This document shows, one piece after another, positions 40,401-44,209 of a stretch of 44,209 nt of DNA; the first letter of the stretch is position 1; every line of letters begins with the position of its first letter. The notes below the pieces were generated by a model. The model worked only from the letters and a program-made list of their open reading frames with translations. It made no database searches and was not told the origin of the DNA. The DNA comes from Nonomuraea cypriaca. GTDB taxonomy: Bacteria > Actinomycetota > Actinomycetes > Streptosporangiales > Streptosporangiaceae. The stretch lies in the NCBI RefSeq assembly GCF_015645445.1, contig NZ_JADOGI010000078.1, positions 1-44,209 on the forward strand, in the 5' to 3' direction. A program made the translations under genes and the position numbers.

Positions 40401-41855
40401 GCCGTCAACCCTTCGCGGGATGTCCAGCGGGTTGTCCTCCTTGAGTTCGTCCGGCAGCAGCGCGTCCGGCCAGTCCTGGTACGCGGTAGGCGCCAGCCAC
40501 CGGTCGATGGCCGTGGCCCCGACGGAGGTGAACGACGTGGTCGCGGCCGGCCAGGGTCCGCCGTGGTGCATCGCCCAGCACACGGCCACGCCGGTCGGCC
40601 AGCCGTTCCAGATGAGCCGCCCGGCCCTGCCGGCCAGCACCTCGGCGACCTCGCCGGCCTCCTCGGGCTCGCTGCTGTGCACGGTGGCCGTCAGCGACCC
40701 CTCCAACCGCTCCAGCACCGGCCGCAGATCCGAGACATCCTGGTACGTCACCACGATCGATGCCGGCCCGAAGCATTCCTCGCCGATGTGCGGCAGCTTC
40801 TCCGCGAACGTCCCGAGATCCGTGGTGAACACCTTCGGCGTGACCGCCCAGGCGCCCTCCCCCGGCTTGCCCTCGGCCAGCAGCCGCAGCTCGCCCAGCC
40901 GCTCGACGCCGCCCAGGTAGCCGTCCCTGATCCGGTCGGCCAGCATGGGCCCGCCGCTGGTGCCCTCGACCGCCTCCACCAGCGCTTCGCGCAGCTCGTC
41001 ACCCTCGGGGACGAACATGAGCCCGGGGTTCGTGCAGAACTGCCCGACGCCCAGCGTCAGCGACCCGGCGAAGCCGCTCGCCACCTCCTTGACCGGCGCC
41101 GAGGGCAGCACGACCACGGGGTTGACGCTGCCCAGCTCACCGTAGAACGGGATCGGAGCCTCACGCTCGTCGATCAGCTTCTGGATCGCCTTCCCACCGG
41201 CCACCGACCCGGTGAACCCGGCCGCGACCACGCCCGGGTGCTGCACCAGATCGATCCCCGCCTGCATGCCCTGCACCAGACCCAGCAGGTCAGGGTACGG
41301 CAGCGCCTCGCGTACGATCTTCGCCACCCGCTCGGAGGTGTTCGGATGTCCGGGATGCGCCTTGACGACCACCGGGCAGCCGGCGGCCAGCGCCGAGGCG
41401 GTGTCGCCCCCTGCCACCGAGAACGCGAACGGGAAGTTACTCGCCGCGAACACCGCGACGACGCCCTGCAGCGGGTGCTTCATCCGCCGCACGTCCGGCC
41501 TGGGCGGCGCGAGCGAGGCGTCGGCATGATCGATGATGGCCTCCAGGTAGCCGCCATCCCTGATCACCTCCGCGAACAGCCTGAACTGCCCCGCCGTACG
41601 CGCCACCTCGCCGCGCAGCCGTACCTCCCCGAGCGCCGTCTCCTCGTCGGCGATCCGCCACAGCTCGTCCACGTGCGCGGTCAGCGCGTCGGAGACCGCC
41701 TCGAGCGCCAGCGCCCGCTCGGCCGCCGGAGTCGCCCGCCAAGCCGCACCGGCGGCGGCCGCCGCCGAAACGATCAAGCCGACCCCGGCGCTGTCGGTCT
41801 CCTCCAGGGCGGCGCCCACGGTCTGGCCGGTCCTGGGGTCGTATCCGTAGATCAT
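40386..41855 (-). CDS. 2,5-dioxovalerate (alpha-ketoglutarate semialdehyde) dehydrogenase
   Basis: This NAD(P)-dependent aldehyde dehydrogenase is the last pathway step, giving 2-oxoglutarate. The 489-residue product has VVAVFAASNFPFAFSVAGGDTASALAAGCPVVVKAHPGHP (with oxyanion Asn140), GFTGSVAGG, YGELGSVNPVVVLP with Glu240, and GVGQFCTNPG with nucleophile Cys274. The NFPFAFSVAGGDTASALAAG pattern marks the class III ketoglutarate-semialdehyde dehydrogenases found with uronate/aldarate and pentose routes. It is divergent from gudD and shares a 105-bp promoter region with two operators. Confidence 0.88.
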   Translation of the reverse strand: MIYGYDPRTGQTVGAALEETDSAGVGLIVSAAAAAGAAWRATPAAERALALEAVSDALTAHVDELWRIADEETALGEVRLRGEVARTAGQFRLFAEVIRDGGYLEAIIDHADASLAPPRPDVRRMKHPLQGVVAVFAASNFPFAFSVAGGDTASALAAGCPVVVKAHPGHPNTSERVAKIVREALPYPDLLGLVQGMQAGIDLVQHPGVVAAGFTGSVAGGKAIQKLIDEREAPIPFYGELGSVNPVVVLPSAPVKEVASGFAGSLTLGVGQFCTNPGLMFVPEGDELREALVEAVEGTSGGPMLADRIRDGYLGGVERLGELRLLAEGKPGEGAWAVTPKVFTTDLGTFAEKLPHIGEECFGPASIVVTYQDVSDLRPVLERLEGSLTATVHSSEPEEAGEVAEVLAGRAGRLIWNGWPTGVAVCWAMHHGGPWPAATTSFTSVGATAIDRWLAPTAYQDWPDALLPDELKEDNPLDIPRRVDGRSQM

Positions 41856-41914
41856 CGAATGGCCCTTCGGAGTCTTGACACTTGTTCATCCTGATTCTTA
41901 CAGTTGCGGAAACT

Positions 41915-41951
41915 TGTCCACAAATCTGGCAATTGTTCACATATATGGACG
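41915..41951. promoter_or_regulatory. tandem cluster operators between the ALDH gene and gudD (19 bp apart)
   Basis: TGTCCACAAATCTGGCAA (41915-41932) and TGTTCACATATATGGACG (41934-41951) are two cluster-type palindromes with centres 19 bp apart, the same spacing as before iclR. The second ends 9 bp before the gudD ATG, so binding would block its initiation region. The region is AT-rich and serves both divergent genes. Confidence 0.7.
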
Positions 41952-41960
41952 GCGGTCGAA

Positions 41961-43217
41961 ATGATCATCAGGCAGATCCACGTAACCCCAGTCGCTTTCC
42001 GGGATCCGCCCCTGTTGAACGCCGCCGGGGTCCACGAGCCGTGGGCCCTCCGTACCATTGTCGAGGTCGTCACCGACGAAGGTCTGACCGGGTTGGGTGA
42101 GACCTATGGGGATATCAAACACCTCGAGAAGATGCGCGAGTGCGCCCCGGCGTTGATCGGGCTCGACGTCCACGCCACGAACACGATGTACGCGCGGATC
42201 AGCGCGATCGTCGGCGACGTGGTGAGCGACATGCACGGGTTGACCGGTGTCGCCACGAAGGAGAAGAGTATCGACCGCATCTTCTCCCCCTTTGAGGTGG
42301 CCTGCCTGGACATTCGCGGCAAGGCGGCAGGTGTCCCGGTCGCCGATCTGCTGGGCGGCAAGGTGCGGGACGCGGTGCCGTACAGCGCGTACCTCTTCTA
42401 CAAGTGGGCCGGCCACCCCGGTGGGGAACCCGACCGGTTCGGCGAGGCGCTGGACGAGGCAGGCGTGGTCGAGCAGGCCGCACTCCTGATCAAGGAATAC
42501 GGCTTCAAGTCGATCAAGCTCAAGGGCGGCGTCTTCCCTCCCGACCAGGAGATCGACGCGATCAGGGCCCTGCACGAGGCGTTCCCCGGAGTCCCCTTGC
42601 GCCTGGACCCGAACGCCGCCTGGACAGTCGAAACCTCCATCCGCGTGGGCCGCGAACTGGAAGGCACCCTCCAGTACCTGGAGGACCCCACCCCCGGCAT
42701 TCCCGGCATGGCGGAAGTAGCCGCCGCCGTCCCCATGCCCCTGGCCACGAACATGTGCGTGGTCACCCCCGAACACCTGCCGCCCGCCATCGCCTCCAGC
42801 GCGATCGGCGTGCTCCTCCTCGACCACCACTATTGGGGCGGCCTCGTACGTTCGTCGCACATCGCCGCGCTCTGCGACACTTTCGGCCTGTCCCTGTCGA
42901 TGCACTCCAACTCCCATCTCGGCATCAGCCTGGCCGCGATGACCCATCTGGCCGCCGCCACCCCGAACCTCACGTTCGCGTGCGACACGCACACTCCCTG
43001 GCAGGACGGCCAGGACGTGGTCCTGCCCGGCGCCCTGCGCTTCACCGACGGCGCCGTCCCGGTCCCCGCCGGGCCCGGCCTGGGCGTCGAACTGGACCGC
43101 GACGCGCTGGCGGCCATGAACGAGGCATACGACAAGTGCGGCATCCTGGCCCGCGACGACACGACGTACATGCAGCGTTTCGAGCCCTCCTACTCGGCGA
43201 GGAGACCGCGCTGGTGA
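41961..43217 (+). CDS. gudD: glucarate dehydratase-type enolase superfamily enzyme
   Basis: The 418-residue product aligns by motif order with glucarate dehydratase: GLTGLGETYGD, FEVACLDIRGKAAGVPVADLLGGKVRDAVPYSAYLFYK, FKSIKLKGGVFPPDQE (catalytic Lys188 of KxK), RLDPNAAWTVETSIRVG (Asp216), LEDPTPG (Glu241), LATNM (Asn264), MHSNSHLGISLAAMTHLAAA (catalytic His315), CDTHTPWQDG (Asp342) and GPGLGVELDRD. All metal ligands and the Lys plus His-Asp pairs are present. The reaction is aldarate to 5-dehydro-4-deoxyglucarate. The sequence diverges from E. coli GudD, so galactarate or another epimer could be the substrate. The ATG at 41961 is the conserved start. The stop overlaps the next gene's GTG. 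Confidence 0.85.
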   Translation: MIIRQIHVTPVAFRDPPLLNAAGVHEPWALRTIVEVVTDEGLTGLGETYGDIKHLEKMRECAPALIGLDVHATNTMYARISAIVGDVVSDMHGLTGVATKEKSIDRIFSPFEVACLDIRGKAAGVPVADLLGGKVRDAVPYSAYLFYKWAGHPGGEPDRFGEALDEAGVVEQAALLIKEYGFKSIKLKGGVFPPDQEIDAIRALHEAFPGVPLRLDPNAAWTVETSIRVGRELEGTLQYLEDPTPGIPGMAEVAAAVPMPLATNMCVVTPEHLPPAIASSAIGVLLLDHHYWGGLVRSSHIAALCDTFGLSLSMHSNSHLGISLAAMTHLAAATPNLTFACDTHTPWQDGQDVVLPGALRFTDGAVPVPAGPGLGVELDRDALAAMNEAYDKCGILARDDTTYMQRFEPSYSARRPRW

Positions 43218-44209
43218 ACGTGGCCTATGTCTACCCCTGGGACATCGTCGGCGACCCGTCGGCGCCCGACCGCCTGGCGAGCCTGGGCGTGGAAACGGTC
43301 GCGCTGGCGGCGAGCTACCACTCGACGAGAGCGGCGACGCCCTACCACCCCGCGCACCGCGTCCTCGACGTCCCCTACTCTGCCTTTTACCTCCCGGTAC
43401 GCCCCTCGGCCTGGTCCCGTCTGGTCCCGGCGAGCCCCACGTGGACACCCGCCGACGCCTACCTCCAGGCCCGCGACACCCTGAAGGCCGCCGGCCTCAA
43501 TGTCCACGCCTGGACCGTCCTGACCCACAATTCCCAGTTGGGCGTCGCCAACCCCGACGTCGTCGTACGCAACGCGTTCGGAGACCCGTACCCCTATGCG
43601 CTCTGCCCTGCCCACGAGGACGTCGTCGACTACTGCGAGCGCCTGGTGCAGGAGATCCTCACGGTCGGCGACCCGGACGGCCTGATCCTGGAAGCCTGCG
43701 GCCCCATGGGCTTCGCCCACCAGAGCATCCACGAGAAGACCTCCGGCGCCGACTGGACCCCGGTGGACGCCGACCTCCTGTCCCTGTGCTTCTGCGCGCA
43801 CTGCGCCTCCCGCTACCCCACCCCCACCAGAGCCACAGTCCGCGCGACCATAGACCGCACCACCCCCACCCTCGCCGGCACCATCGACGAGGCGTTGGGC
43901 TCCCTCGCCGACGAGGTGCGCGCCGTACGGGTCGATCTCTCCACCTCCCTACGCCAGCGCCTGATCGCCGTCGCCGGAAGAACCGCCGCCAACGTTCCGA
44001 TCACCCTGCACGCCAACCCGGACCCCTGGGCGGTCGGCGCCTTCGCCGCACTCCCCTCAGGCGAGCCGGGAGCCGACGTGCTGGTGGCCAACTGCTGGGG
44101 CGACCCCTCCACCGACGCCGCCCGCCTGTCCCGCCTGGCCGAACTCGCCACACCGGGCCAGCGAGTAGGCGCCTACGTCCTGGCCCTCCCACCCCGCCCA
44201 GCCGACCCC
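43214..44209 (+). CDS. uncharacterised protein, possible TIM-barrel glycoside hydrolase-like (3' partial)
   Basis: A GTG start overlaps the gudD stop (GTGA) and the frame is open to the window end, 332 codons. I recognise no named family. It has no signal peptide (VNVAYVYPWDIVGDPSAPDRL). A barrel-like alternation of short strands and helices is suggested by VETVALAASYH, LNVHAWTVLTHNS, DGLILEACGPMGF and PITLHANPDPW. Glu160 in LILEACG sits where a catalytic acid would lie in many glycosidase barrels. A cysteine cluster CFCAHC at 192-197, preceded by YALCPAHEDVVDYCERL, could bind a metal or be structural; similar clusters occur in putative glycosidases of unknown specificity. Coupling to gudD suggests a role in releasing or processing uronides. 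Function is unproven. Confidence 0.7.
   Translation, partial: MNVAYVYPWDIVGDPSAPDRLASLGVETVALAASYHSTRAATPYHPAHRVLDVPYSAFYLPVRPSAWSRLVPASPTWTPADAYLQARDTLKAAGLNVHAWTVLTHNSQLGVANPDVVVRNAFGDPYPYALCPAHEDVVDYCERLVQEILTVGDPDGLILEACGPMGFAHQSIHEKTSGADWTPVDADLLSLCFCAHCASRYPTPTRATVRATIDRTTPTLAGTIDEALGSLADEVRAVRVDLSTSLRQRLIAVAGRTAANVPITLHANPDPWAVGAFAALPSGEPGADVLVANCWGDPSTDAARLSRLAELATPGQRVGAYVLALPPRPADP

Noticed and set aside
1..44209. Integrase, transposase, tRNA or rRNA genes
   Set aside because: None recognised on either strand, so mobile-element insertion between lhr and nei cannot be claimed.

Overview
The window is very GC-rich DNA with dense, short-spaced operons, frequent GTG/TTG starts, ATGA/GTGA stop-start overlaps and actinobacterial core genes (ClgR, RodZ-like protein, FtsK next to RimO, PgsA and CinA). 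It comes from an actinomycete. Protein style and GC-rich hairpin repeats suggest a Streptosporangiaceae-like organism such as Nonomuraea, but the genus is an inference.

Layout. (1) 1-414: the 3' end of an Lhr-type helicase gene. (2) 718-9400: a FadR/GntR regulator broken by an 8-bp tandem duplication, then a tight operon for a peptide ABC importer (binding protein, two permeases, two ATPases), a gamma-glutamyltransferase and a TauE/SafE exporter. (3) 9425-11261, minus strand: a YbdK-type carboxylate-amine ligase and a VanX-type D-Ala-D-Ala dipeptidase. (4) 11274-18594: a sugar ABC importer without an ATPase plus a GH3 NagZ-like hexosaminidase, flanked by two paralogous ROK regulators. (5) 18716-22025: a cysteine-free Rrf2 regulator and two tandem membrane kinases fused and damaged by an apparent deletion. 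(6) 22137-29683: core block nei, clgR, cinA/pncC, pgsA, rimO, rodZ, ftsK, with strong hairpin repeats between rimO and rodZ. (7) 29944-32343: a multidomain anti-sigma-kinase-like/SpoIIE phosphatase. (8) 32336-44209: a sugar-acid catabolic region with aldose epimerase, LacI regulator, uronate dehydrogenase, a second ATPase-less sugar ABC importer, IclR regulator, 5-dehydro-4-deoxyglucarate dehydratase, ketoglutarate-semialdehyde dehydrogenase, glucarate-dehydratase-type enolase and an unrecognised protein cut by the window end.

How the genes fit together. Region 8 encodes a complete oxidative uronate route: uronate to aldarate (udh), aldarate to 5-dehydro-4-deoxyglucarate (gudD-like), then to 2,5-dioxovalerate (kdgD), then to 2-oxoglutarate (ALDH). 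A shared 16-bp palindrome (core GTYCAYNT-ATNTGRAC) lies at the udh/ABC promoter region, the iclR-kdgD promoter and the ALDH/gudD promoter. At the last two it occurs as pairs 19 bp apart, which points to one regulator, most simply the local IclR. Regions 2-4 look like a salvage set for peptides, gamma-glutamyl compounds, D-Ala-D-Ala and amino sugars, possibly cell-wall recycling. That reading is inference.

The most notable items are the uronate regulon and its operator, the uncharacterised protein coupled to the glucarate dehydratase, the kinase-kinase deletion fusion, the reversible-looking frameshift in the FadR regulator, the hairpin repeats, and the roughly 21-kb block separating lhr from nei.
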